A stretch of 39,794 nt of DNA from an uncultured Lachnospiraceae bacterium (GTDB lineage Bacteria; Bacillota; Clostridia; Lachnospirales; Lachnospiraceae), in assembly GCA_948470755.1 (NCBI GenBank), contig CAOKPU010000023.1, positions 1-39,794 on the forward strand, in the 5' to 3' direction. Shown one piece after another: positions 17,435-24,977 of the stretch. Below the pieces are notes generated by a model. The model searched no databases. It was not told the origin of the DNA and was given only the letters and a program-made list of their open reading frames with translations. Both the position numbers and the translations under genes were made by a program. Position 1 is the first letter of the stretch, and each line of letters begins with the position of its first letter.

Positions 17435-17731
17435 GTGTTATCCTCCTTATCAAGACAGTGAACCAGCAACGGCGAAATGATATGTTTGTGGGATCTTTTA
17501 TAAGTCCTGCGCATCCGGCAGGCTGTTGGAAGAAGCTTTCTGCCCGTAGATTACCACTAGTATAGCATTAAGCCATAAAAAGAAGAAGAGGGCGGATTCT
17601 TAATTTTGTATAATCAAATGGTAGAAATATAATAAGCAAAGGCGGCGTCAGCGCTGCATCCGAAGCCTTTGCCGTGTCTATATGCAATGACGCGGCTGTC
17701 ATCATAAAAGCGGCGCAGAAAAGAGGTAAAA
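17435..17731. other. Divergent intergenic region with a hairpin before trmL
   Basis: No gene is seen between the SIMPL lipoprotein (minus) and trmL (plus). GCAAAGGC (17636-17643) and GCCTTTGC (17665-17672) form an 8-bp stem about 60 bases before the trmL ATG. TATAAT occurs at 17609-17614 and 17628-17633, but neither has a convincing -35. A leader hairpin for trmL is possible. Confidence 0.35.
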
Positions 17732-18223
17732 ATGCATATTGTACTTCATCAGCCGGAGATACCGGCTAACACAGGGAATATTGGGAGGACATGCGTGGCT
17801 ACAGGAACTTCCCTGCACTTGATAGAACCGCTGGGATTCCGTCTGAATGAAAAAGAAATCAGGCGGGCGGGCATGGACTACTGGGAGCATCTGGATGTAA
17901 AACGTTACATCAATTTCAAGGAGTTCTTGGAAAAAAACCCGGGCGCCAAAGTGTGGATGGCCACTACGAAGGCGAAAAAGGTATATTCGGATGTGGAGTT
18001 TGGGGAAGATGATTATATTATGTTTGGGAAGGAAAGCGCCGGGATCCCGGAGGAAATCCTTGTGGATTATGAAGAAGCCTGTATCCGCATCCCGATGCGG
18101 GATCAGATCAGGTCGCTGAATTTATCCAATTCAGTGGCTGTCGTTCTCTATGAGGCGCTTAGGCAGAATGGGTTCGGCAATATGCAGATGGAGGGTGAAC
18201 TTCATAGGTTGCATTGGAGATAA
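17732..18223 (+). CDS. trmL: tRNA (cytidine/uridine-2'-O)-methyltransferase, TrmL-like
   Basis: 163 residues, the length of single-domain SPOUT methyltransferases. Motif 1 is PEIPANTGNIGRTCVATGTSLHLI, motif 2 FGKESAGIPEEIL and motif 3 IPMRDQIRSLNLSNSVAVVLYEALRQ, which form the trefoil-knot SAM site. TrmL methylates the 2'-OH of the wobble base 34 of tRNA-Leu isoacceptors. An aaagaggt site precedes the ATG. The gene stands alone between the SIMPL lipoprotein and the ECF operon. Confidence 0.95.
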   Translation: MHIVLHQPEIPANTGNIGRTCVATGTSLHLIEPLGFRLNEKEIRRAGMDYWEHLDVKRYINFKEFLEKNPGAKVWMATTKAKKVYSDVEFGEDDYIMFGKESAGIPEEILVDYEEACIRIPMRDQIRSLNLSNSVAVVLYEALRQNGFGNMQMEGELHRLHWR

Positions 18224-18299
18224 AAGGTTTTCCCGACTTTTTTTGTTTTGTTTGTAACGAAAGGGACTTTTGCCGCACCTATTGACAGGAGGTGAAAAA

Positions 18300-18803
18300 G
18301 TGGATAAGCAGAAGGTAAAGGAAGTGTATGAAGAGAACGTGAAGGCGGTTTATAAGTACCTGTTCTGCTTAACCCATAATGCCGATTTGGCGGAAGAGCT
18401 GACGCAGGAAACCTTTTATCAGGCGGCGAAGGGGATCGGCAAATTCAGAGGGGAATGCAAGGTGTCGGTATGGCTTTGCCAGATTGCAAAAAGGCTGTGG
18501 TATAAAGAACTGGAAAGGCGCAAATATAAGGAAGTACCGATGGCGGAAATCACGGAAGGAACGGGGGCCTTTGCTGATATTGAAAATGCATATCTGCTCA
18601 ATATAGAGAAGGTGGAATTGTTCCGGATGATGCATAATCTGGATGCGGTGACGAGGGAAGTGATGTATCTGCGGCTGACCGGGGAACTTAGCTTTTCCGA
18701 AATCGGGAGCATTATGGGGAAGACGGAAAACTGGGCAAGAGTTACCTTTTACAGGGGCAAACAAAAATTAGTGAAAGGAAGAGAAGAATGGAACAACGGT
18801 TAG
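18300..18803 (+). CDS. ECF-type RNA polymerase sigma factor
   Basis: 168 residues from a GTG at 18300, chosen because AGGAGG at 18287-18292 is ideally placed; a TTG ten codons upstream has no ribosome site. Region 2 is seen in EENVKAVYKYLFCLTHNADLAEELTQETFYQA, and region 4 in LDAVTREVMYLRLTGELSFSEIGSIMGKTENWARVTFYRGKQKL. It directs polymerase to a stress-type regulon and is paired with the anti-sigma gene that overlaps its 3' end. TGTAAC at 18253-18258 upstream could be the -35 of an autoregulated promoter, but I see no clear -10. Confidence 0.93.
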   Translation: MDKQKVKEVYEENVKAVYKYLFCLTHNADLAEELTQETFYQAAKGIGKFRGECKVSVWLCQIAKRLWYKELERRKYKEVPMAEITEGTGAFADIENAYLLNIEKVELFRMMHNLDAVTREVMYLRLTGELSFSEIGSIMGKTENWARVTFYRGKQKLVKGREEWNNG

Positions 18804-19579
18804 TGTGTGATACGGTAAGGGATTTGCTGCCGATGTATATTGAACAGATGACCAGCGAGGCGTCCAATGAATCGATCAAACAGCATATGCAGGATTGTGG
18901 GGAATGTAAAGCAATATTGGAGCAGATGCAACATCCGGTCAGGACAGAGACGGCGCCGGAGATCAGCGATTTTAAGAAGTTTATGAAAAAATCGAAAATG
19001 CGTTTGTTTTACTGGATTATGGGGGCGGCTGCAGCGATTGCAGTGATAACCTGTTTTATTGTAAATCTGGCAATCGATAAGAGGCTGACGTGGTTTTATA
19101 TTGTATGTGCGGGAATTATGACCGCCTATCTGCCTGCTTATGCCTGTATTATTTCTAAGAAACATAAATTTGGGAAAATGCTGGCGGTTTTGAGTGTATG
19201 TACGGTAGGACTGGTAGGAGTCGTCCAGGCTGTGTTATATTATCTTATGGGTATAGGGAGAATGTGGTTTTGGGATATAGGGCTGCCGGTGAGTGCGTTA
19301 TGGCTTTTGATCGTTTGGCTTGGGGCTTCCATGCATCTGGTATTTAAGACTAATCTCCTGATCTCTTTAGCAGTGATATCGTTTTTGGCGGCTCCGGGCA
19401 ATGCGCTGACGAAATTCTTGATCGGGGATTATCAGGAGATCGGGGATATTTATGTTAATTTTATTTTCGACGGCATGGGGGATTTGTTTGTGGCGGTTAT
19501 ATCGCTGCTGGCAGGGATTGCTTTACAGGCAAGGAAAGGAAAGAAAGAAGAGAAAAATGGAGAACAGCTACTTTCATGA
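18788..19579 (+). CDS. Membrane anti-sigma factor with zf-HC2 domain
   Basis: 263 residues. The N-terminus (CDTVRDLLPMYIEQMTSEASNESIKQHMQDCGECKAIL) holds the zinc-binding pattern of zf-HC2 anti-sigma domains: an early Cys, then H-x3-C-x2-C. About six hydrophobic segments follow from residue 78 on, so the sigma-binding domain is held at the membrane. It overlaps the sigma gene by 16 bases, the usual coupled layout. The signal that releases the sigma factor is unknown. Confidence 0.9.
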   Translation: MEQRLVCDTVRDLLPMYIEQMTSEASNESIKQHMQDCGECKAILEQMQHPVRTETAPEISDFKKFMKKSKMRLFYWIMGAAAAIAVITCFIVNLAIDKRLTWFYIVCAGIMTAYLPAYACIISKKHKFGKMLAVLSVCTVGLVGVVQAVLYYLMGIGRMWFWDIGLPVSALWLLIVWLGASMHLVFKTNLLISLAVISFLAAPGNALTKFLIGDYQEIGDIYVNFIFDGMGDLFVAVISLLAGIALQARKGKKEEKNGEQLLS

Positions 19580-19754
19580 GGCATTGTCTAATTTTACAAA
19601 AGATTTTGCATATGGCGGCGCAATCCGCCATTTGGTGGATAAAGGATATACGGCGGACCGTATTATTAAAGAATTTCATTATCCGCTTTCCAAAGAAAGC
19701 ATTGAAAAAATGGTGGATGATTATACCCGCCGGAAAGATGGGAAAGGCTTCTAG
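19557..19754 (+). CDS. 65-residue conserved small protein in the ECF operon
   Basis: The protein begins MENSYFHEALSNFTKDFA and is charged and soluble (GGAIRHLVDKGYTADRIIKEFHYPLSKESIEKMVDDYTRR). The start at 19557 lies inside the last 23 bases of the anti-sigma gene with aaggaaaggaaag upstream. I know similar short proteins from other Lachnospiraceae as hypotheticals with a GxxIRHLxDxGYT core. It is probably the third gene of this operon. The role is unknown; a helical regulatory protein is possible. Confidence 0.72.
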   Translation: MENSYFHEALSNFTKDFAYGGAIRHLVDKGYTADRIIKEFHYPLSKESIEKMVDDYTRRKDGKGF

Positions 19755-19771
19755 CTGTCTTTGATAATTTC

Positions 19772-19797
19772 AGCTCAACAGCAAGGGCTGTTGAGCT
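19772..19797. terminator. Perfect hairpin between convergent genes
   Basis: AGCTCAACAGC (19772-19782), loop aagg, and GCTGTTGAGCT (19787-19797) form an 11-bp perfect stem between the small ECF-operon gene and the convergent kinase gene. There is no T run, so it is not a classical terminator. The same stem core, with the flanking aatttcagctcaacagcaag, is part of the larger repeat at 24414-24600, so this is a fragment of that family. Confidence 0.6.
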
Positions 19798-19835
19798 AAG
19801 GATCTCTAATTCCATATTCCGGATTTGCATGCCCG

Positions 19836-21260
19836 TTAATCATCGTCTTCGACGTCGGAAACAGGTAGGGAGAAGATGAATTCGGAGCCTGCGCCTTCCG
19901 TGCTTATGACGTTGATGTGCTCCCCATGGGCATAGATGATTTCTTTTGTAATGGAAAGCCCGAGTCCGGTGCCTTTTTTATCTTTGCCCCGGGAAGCGTC
20001 CGATTTATAAAAGCGGTTCCAAATTAATTTTAAGTCGTCTTTGGGAATGCCGATGCCGCTGTCCTTTACAGAAATATAGACTTTATTGCTTTTTTCGTTT
20101 GTTTCAATCTTAATGATGGAATCATGGTGGCTGAATTTTATGGCATTGTCCAGCAGGTTGTAAAAGACTTGCTGGATTTTTCCCATGTCTGCGTTGACGT
20201 ATATCGTATCCCCGGTCAGCACCAGCTCGATGGCGATTGCCTTTTGCTTGCATGTCCCTTCAAAAGCGGCCGCTGTGTTGCGGATAACCTGGTTCAGTTC
20301 AAAATCCGTCCGGTCCAGCAGCATTCCCTTTGTATTGATATTGTTCAAAGTAAGAAGGCCGTTTGTCAGTTTTGTCAGGCGTTCGGTTTCGTTTAGGACG
20401 ATGTTTAAATACTTCTCATACATTTCCGGCGGTATGGTGCCGTCCAACATGGCTTCCAGATATCCTTTAACCGATGTCAGCGGAGAACGGAAATCGTGGG
20501 ATACATTGGCGACAAATTTTTTCTGGTCGTCCTCGGAACGGGCGATTTCGCTGGCCATATAGGACAGAGTGGCGGCAAGGTATCCGATCTCGTCTTCACT
20601 GTCAACCTGAAATTCATAATGCATATTACCGCTGGCATATTGCTCGGTGGCTTCCGTAATCTTGCGGAGAGGGAGATAGACGATCTCCGTAAAGAAAATC
20701 AATATAATCAAAGACAGCAGGAACAGGATGACAAGCATAATATAAGAAATATTCAAAAGGCTGTTGGAAGAAGCCTGAATGGCGTTCATAGGCGCATGAA
20801 TAACCACATAGCCTTTTACTTTAAAGTTGGAGGTAATCGGTGAATAAACACTCAGCATCTGCTCCTCGAAAGAACCGAAAAAATTGCCGACAGTGTAGTA
20901 AGAGCCGGAGGCTATGGTGGGATCAAAATTCTCGATCACCACTTCATTTTCCACATTAACGGGAGCGGAGGAATCCAGCACCATCCGCCCGGAAGGGTTG
21001 ATAATCCATATAGTAGCCGAAAGATAGGTGTCTAAAGCGTCTAACTGCCTTTTTACGGTATCTAAGGAGGTCTCACTGTTATATAAGTCGGAAGCGTAGG
21101 TCTTGGCGATTAAGGTAGCTTCCGCATATAGGGCATCGGCTTTTTCCCGTTTCAAATGTTCCAAAGTCATATTGGAAACGAAAGTGGCTACTACAACAAA
21201 GCCGAAAAAACCGAAGATAAAATACCCCAATATGAATTTTAGGTAAAGCGTTTTTCTCAT
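19836..21260 (-). CDS. Sensor histidine kinase
   Basis: 474 residues from the ATG at 21260 (MRKTLYLKF); a TTG 10 codons earlier is the alternative. Two transmembrane helices flank an extracytoplasmic sensor of about 130 residues. A HAMP segment follows (LPLRKITEATEQYASGNMHYEF), then the phospho-acceptor box VSHDFRSPLTSVKGYL, the N box NLLDNAIKFS and the G boxes DSGIGIPKDD and GTGLGLSI. It phosphorylates the response regulator encoded just upstream in the same operon. The stimulus is unknown. Confidence 0.94.
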   Translation of the reverse strand: MRKTLYLKFILGYFIFGFFGFVVVATFVSNMTLEHLKREKADALYAEATLIAKTYASDLYNSETSLDTVKRQLDALDTYLSATIWIINPSGRMVLDSSAPVNVENEVVIENFDPTIASGSYYTVGNFFGSFEEQMLSVYSPITSNFKVKGYVVIHAPMNAIQASSNSLLNISYIMLVILFLLSLIILIFFTEIVYLPLRKITEATEQYASGNMHYEFQVDSEDEIGYLAATLSYMASEIARSEDDQKKFVANVSHDFRSPLTSVKGYLEAMLDGTIPPEMYEKYLNIVLNETERLTKLTNGLLTLNNINTKGMLLDRTDFELNQVIRNTAAAFEGTCKQKAIAIELVLTGDTIYVNADMGKIQQVFYNLLDNAIKFSHHDSIIKIETNEKSNKVYISVKDSGIGIPKDDLKLIWNRFYKSDASRGKDKKGTGLGLSITKEIIYAHGEHINVISTEGAGSEFIFSLPVSDVEDDD

Positions 21261-21291
21261 AGCGATAACCGGTTCCCTTCCTGTCCCCAAA

Positions 21292-21993
21292 TTATGATTT
21301 TACTTCAAATTTATATCCTACGCCCCATACGGTGACAATGCGCCAGGATGCATGGTCTTTGATTTTTTCCCGGAGGCGCTTGATATGTACGTCTACCGTG
21401 CGGCTGTCGCCGATATACTCATATCCCCATATTTGATCCAAAAGCTGTTCCCTGCCGAAAACCTGATTGGGGGAAGAAGCGAGAAAATATAAAAGTTCCA
21501 ATTCCTTAGGAGGCATATCGACAGTCTGCCCCATATAGACAACGGAATAGTTGGTCTGGTTGATGCTTAAATCGGGGTATTCCACGCTTTTAATATTAGA
21601 AGCGGCAGGAACTGCGGGGACGGGCTTGTAGCGCCGCAGTACGGCTTTGACGCGGGCTACCAGTTCTTTGGAATCAAAAGGCTTTTCCATATAATCGTCT
21701 GCGCCCAGCTCTAATCCTAATACTTTGTCAAAGATCTCTCCCTTGGCAGAGAGCATAATAATGGGAATGGATGATTTTGCCCTGACTTCCCGGCAGACTT
21801 GATAGCCGTCGATGCCCGGAAGCATTAAATCCAAAAGGATCAAGTTAGGGGAAAAGGAATCCGCTGCCGTCAGCGCCGATTCCCCATCGTTGACAATCAT
21901 TGTCTCAAAACATTCCTTGGTAAGGTATAACGCAATTAATTCCGCGATGTTGTTATCGTCGTCTACGATCAATATTTTTTGCTTACTAACCAT
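21292..21993 (-). CDS. OmpR/PhoB-family response regulator
   Basis: 233 residues. The receiver domain (1-120) has the acidic pocket DDD near residue 11, phospho-accepting Asp in LILLDLMLPGIDGYQV, and the conserved Lys in MEKPFDSKEL. The winged-helix output domain (about 135-230) ends RTVDVHIKRLREKI ... VWGVGYKFE. It sits between mutS2 and its kinase; the gap to the mutS2 stop is 15 bases and to the kinase is short, so all three are probably one minus-strand transcript. Confidence 0.96.
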   Translation of the reverse strand: MVSKQKILIVDDDNNIAELIALYLTKECFETMIVNDGESALTAADSFSPNLILLDLMLPGIDGYQVCREVRAKSSIPIIMLSAKGEIFDKVLGLELGADDYMEKPFDSKELVARVKAVLRRYKPVPAVPAASNIKSVEYPDLSINQTNYSVVYMGQTVDMPPKELELLYFLASSPNQVFGREQLLDQIWGYEYIGDSRTVDVHIKRLREKIKDHASWRIVTVWGVGYKFEVKS

Positions 21994-22008
21994 TTTTTCG
22001 TGCCTCCA

Positions 22009-24387
22009 TCAGGATTGAAAAGTTGCAATTGTGACGCCGGCATCGCCTTCCCCATGTTCTCCTTGACGGAAAGATTGTACATATTTGACCTTTTTTAGAT
22101 GTCCCTGCACTGCTTTCCTAAGAGCTCCTGTGCCTTTACCGTGTACAATGCGTACGCTGGAAAGATGGGAAAGATAGGCGTCGTCCAAATATTTGTCCAG
22201 TTCTGCAATGGCTTCGTCCACTGTTTTCCCAAGAAGGTTGATTTCCGGGGATATGCTGTAGGATTTGGACATTTTTATATTTCCGGCGCCTGTCCGGGGG
22301 GAAAATGACTTTTTTGTCATTGGTTCGTCTTCGATAAGGACGATGTCGTTGATGTTTGTCTGGGAGCGGAGGATGCCGCATTGGACAAACAGATTTCCTT
22401 TGTGGTCAGGCAGGGAACTGATTGTGCCTTTTAAGCCCATGGAAAGTATTTGCACACTGTCGCCTAATTTTAGCTGTCTCGGGGCAGGCTGCTTCTTTTT
22501 AGGTTGTCTGGCTTTTAAGGAAAGGCTGTCGTTTTTTTCGGAAATTTTGTTCCTTACCTGTTCCCTTGTCTTCTCTAAGTCTTTCATGGAAGCGCCGGGG
22601 CCTGCCTTTTGGAAAACACGTATCGTTTCGTCGGCTATTTCTTTGGCTTCCTGAAGAATGTCTTTGGCCTTTTCATTGGCTTCCCTAAGAATGCGTTCTT
22701 TCGTTTCCTGGATTTTATCTTCTTTTTTCTGGAGTTTGTCTTTTAACTGTTTGATTTCATTTTTATAAGCTGCGATTTCCAGGCGTTCGTTTTCGATCGT
22801 AATGCGGTTGTTTTCCAAATCGGCAAGCAAATCTTCAAAACTGGCGTCGCCCTGGTCAATTTGGGCTTTGGCGGACCGGATGATATGTTCCGGCAGCCCT
22901 AGTTTGGAGGAAATGGCAAAAGCATTGCTCTTGCCGGGAATACCGATTAAAAGCCGGTAAGTAGGCTGCAGCGTATTGATGTCAAATTCGCAGCAGGCAT
23001 TCTCCACATGGGGAGTGGAAAGGGCATATACTTTCAGCTCGCTGTAGTGGGTGGTTGCCATGGTGCGGATATCCTTCCGGTGAAGATAATCCAGAATGGC
23101 AATAGCCAGCGCGGCTCCTTCGGTAGGATCCGTTCCGGCTCCCAGCTCGTCGAAGAGACAGAGGGAGCCTTTATCTGCATGTTTCAATATGGAAACGATG
23201 CGGGTCATATGGGAAGAAAAAGTGCTAAGGTTCTGCTCGATGCTTTGTTCATCGCCGATGTCCGCATAGACTTTGGTAAAAACGGAAAGTTCGGAACGGT
23301 CCAAAGCAGGAATATGAAGGCCCGCTTGCCCCATCAAAGTGAAAAGCCCGACTGTCTTCAGGGAAACCGTCTTTCCTCCGGTGTTGGGGCCGGTAATGAT
23401 CAAAAGGTCAAAATCTCTGCCGAGATAGATGTCAATGGGCACTACCTTTTTTTTATCCAGCAGGGGATGCCTGCCCTTCCTAATGTTGACATATCCGTCA
23501 GTATTAAAAATGGGCGCGGTGGCGTTCTGCTCCATGGCGAGGGAAGCCTTGGCGAAAATAAAATCCAGGGTCGTCATTATTTTTTGATTCTGGGAAATCT
23601 CTTCTATATGGGCAGATGCTTGTATGCTTAAAGCGGCAAGTATTTCTTTGATCTCATCTTGTTCCTTTAAGGCCAGTTCTTTTAGCTGGTTGTTGAGGGC
23701 GACAACGGCAGCCGGCTCAATAAATAAGGTGGAACCGGTAGAGGACTGGTCGTGGATCATGCCGGGAACCTGATTCTTGTATTCGGCTTTGACCGGAATG
23801 CAGTAACGATCGTTGCGCATAGTAATGACTGCATCCTGTAGATAAGTACGGTAAGAACCGCCCAACATCCCTGTAAGCTGGGAGTGTATTTTATCATTTG
23901 TGATGCGGATGCTTCTGCGGATATGTTTTAATTGGGCGCTGGCGTCATCGTTGATTTCTTCTTCGGACAGAATGCAGCGGCGGATTTCATGGGCGAGAGG
24001 GCTAAGAGGTTCCAAAGTGCTGAAAAAATCATCCAGAGAATCTTTTTCCTCGTCTTCCCGTTCCCTTTTACCGTAGGACTTGACGCGGTTTACGTTTTCC
24101 AGAAGGCCTGCGATTTTTAAAAGTTCCCCGATCGATAAAACGCTGCCTATGGTTAAGGATTTTAAAGTATATCCTAAGTCCTTATTTCCACCAAACGAGA
24201 TGGAGCCTTTTCTAAAAAGGCGGGATAAGGCATCGGCGGTTTGCGTCTGCGCTTCATTTATGACATAAATGTCTGTGCATGGCCTTAAATCTTGGCATAA
24301 TTTCCGGCCCAAGTCAGAAGTTGCTTTTTCGGTGAGCATGTCTATAATTTTATTATATTCTAAGGTGTGTAATACTTTTTCATTCAT
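22009..24387 (-). CDS. mutS2: MutS2 ATPase
   Basis: 792 residues, normal for MutS2, which suppresses recombination or rescues collided ribosomes depending on species. Walker A is GPNTGGKTVSLKT and Walker B LCLFDELGAGTDPTEG, followed by the coiled-coil clamp (DKLQKKEDKIQETKERIL). The C-terminal Smr domain has the RIVHGKGTGALR motif. The Smr catalytic segment, normally LDLRG, reads EINLLG here, so the key Asp is Asn and the Arg is Leu; endonuclease activity may be lost. The start is at the edge of repeat copy A. It leads a probable operon with the response regulator and kinase. Confidence 0.96.
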   Translation of the reverse strand: MNEKVLHTLEYNKIIDMLTEKATSDLGRKLCQDLRPCTDIYVINEAQTQTADALSRLFRKGSISFGGNKDLGYTLKSLTIGSVLSIGELLKIAGLLENVNRVKSYGKREREDEEKDSLDDFFSTLEPLSPLAHEIRRCILSEEEINDDASAQLKHIRRSIRITNDKIHSQLTGMLGGSYRTYLQDAVITMRNDRYCIPVKAEYKNQVPGMIHDQSSTGSTLFIEPAAVVALNNQLKELALKEQDEIKEILAALSIQASAHIEEISQNQKIMTTLDFIFAKASLAMEQNATAPIFNTDGYVNIRKGRHPLLDKKKVVPIDIYLGRDFDLLIITGPNTGGKTVSLKTVGLFTLMGQAGLHIPALDRSELSVFTKVYADIGDEQSIEQNLSTFSSHMTRIVSILKHADKGSLCLFDELGAGTDPTEGAALAIAILDYLHRKDIRTMATTHYSELKVYALSTPHVENACCEFDINTLQPTYRLLIGIPGKSNAFAISSKLGLPEHIIRSAKAQIDQGDASFEDLLADLENNRITIENERLEIAAYKNEIKQLKDKLQKKEDKIQETKERILREANEKAKDILQEAKEIADETIRVFQKAGPGASMKDLEKTREQVRNKISEKNDSLSLKARQPKKKQPAPRQLKLGDSVQILSMGLKGTISSLPDHKGNLFVQCGILRSQTNINDIVLIEDEPMTKKSFSPRTGAGNIKMSKSYSISPEINLLGKTVDEAIAELDKYLDDAYLSHLSSVRIVHGKGTGALRKAVQGHLKKVKYVQSFRQGEHGEGDAGVTIATFQS

Positions 24388-24413
24388 AATATTCTCTTTC
24401 TATAAAGTTATTA

Positions 24414-24600
24414 GTGTGAGAAGGACTTCTAATTGCCTTTGGCAATTTCAGCTCAACAGCAAGGGCTGTTTCGCTAAGAAGTCCTACGACTTGCTTTGCA
24501 AGTCTTTCTCACACCGAAAAATGCCTAAAATGCGGCATTTTTCCAGACAAGCTTGCTTGTCTTGGGATTTTGAGATTCCGCGAAGCGGAATCATAGGGGT
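24414..24600 (+). repeat. Modular hairpin repeat, copy A (most complete)
   Basis: Domain 1: GTGTGAGAA (24414-24422) pairs with TTCTCACAC (24506-24514), and GGACTTCT (24423-24430) with AGAAGTCC (24477-24484). Inside this closed stem are three hairpins: AATTGCC/GGCAATT, AACAGC/GCTGTT and GACTTGC/GCAAGTC. Domain 2: GAAAAATGCC/GGCATTTTTC (24516-24543), AGACAAGC/GCTTGTCT (24545-24562) and GATTCCGC/GCGGAATC (24574-24592). It ends ATCATAGGGG. It lies between mutS2 and the HtrA-like gene. The 590-base gap also contains a TTGAAAAATCAG hairpin near 24605-24638 and copy B. It has no coding potential. Confidence 0.85.
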
Positions 24601-24807
24601 TAGATTGAAAAATCAGTTTCATAACTGGTTTTTCAATCGGCAATTTGAGTTAGATTTTATTATAACATATGAAATAAAAAAATACTATTGGGGAAAATTG
24701 TGGATTAAATTGGCTATTTATGCCGGGCGGTATGAAAGGCGCGGGATTAAAGAAATATATCCATTTACATTACCTGGGAAACAGGCTATACTTATCAAAG
24801 CAGCTTG

Positions 24808-24972
24808 AAGAGAAGTCCTGGGGCTTAACAGCAGAGGCTGTTTCGTCAAGGATATCCGGGGTTCGCGCAGCGAACCGTTCTTCACGCGGGAGAATGCCTG
24901 AAATGAGTCATTTCCCTGAACAAGAAAGTTTGTCCGGGGATTTTGAGATTCCGTGAAACGGGATCATGGAGG
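24808..24972 (+). repeat. Modular hairpin repeat, copy B (diverged)
   Basis: The order of blocks matches copy A: aacagc/gctgtt core, the GGGAGAATGCC block, the ATTTTGAGATTCC block. The third domain-1 hairpin is replaced by GGTTCGC/GCGAACC (24860-24876), and the last hairpin is GATTCCGTGAAACGGGATC. The outer stem is lost. The terminal ATCATGGAGG ends six bases before the ATG at 24978, so the repeat end supplies the ribosome site of that gene. Confidence 0.75.
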
Positions 24973-24977
24973 TTTAT

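Noticed and set aside
24414-24600. Known riboswitch or T-box
   Set aside because: I see no match to a known riboswitch core; copies occur before unrelated genes and also between divergent ones.
24269-24808. 179-codon plus-strand frame across the mutS2 start and repeat copy A
   Set aside because: It runs antisense through mutS2 and then through the hairpin repeat, with no ribosome site; the frame is a by-product.
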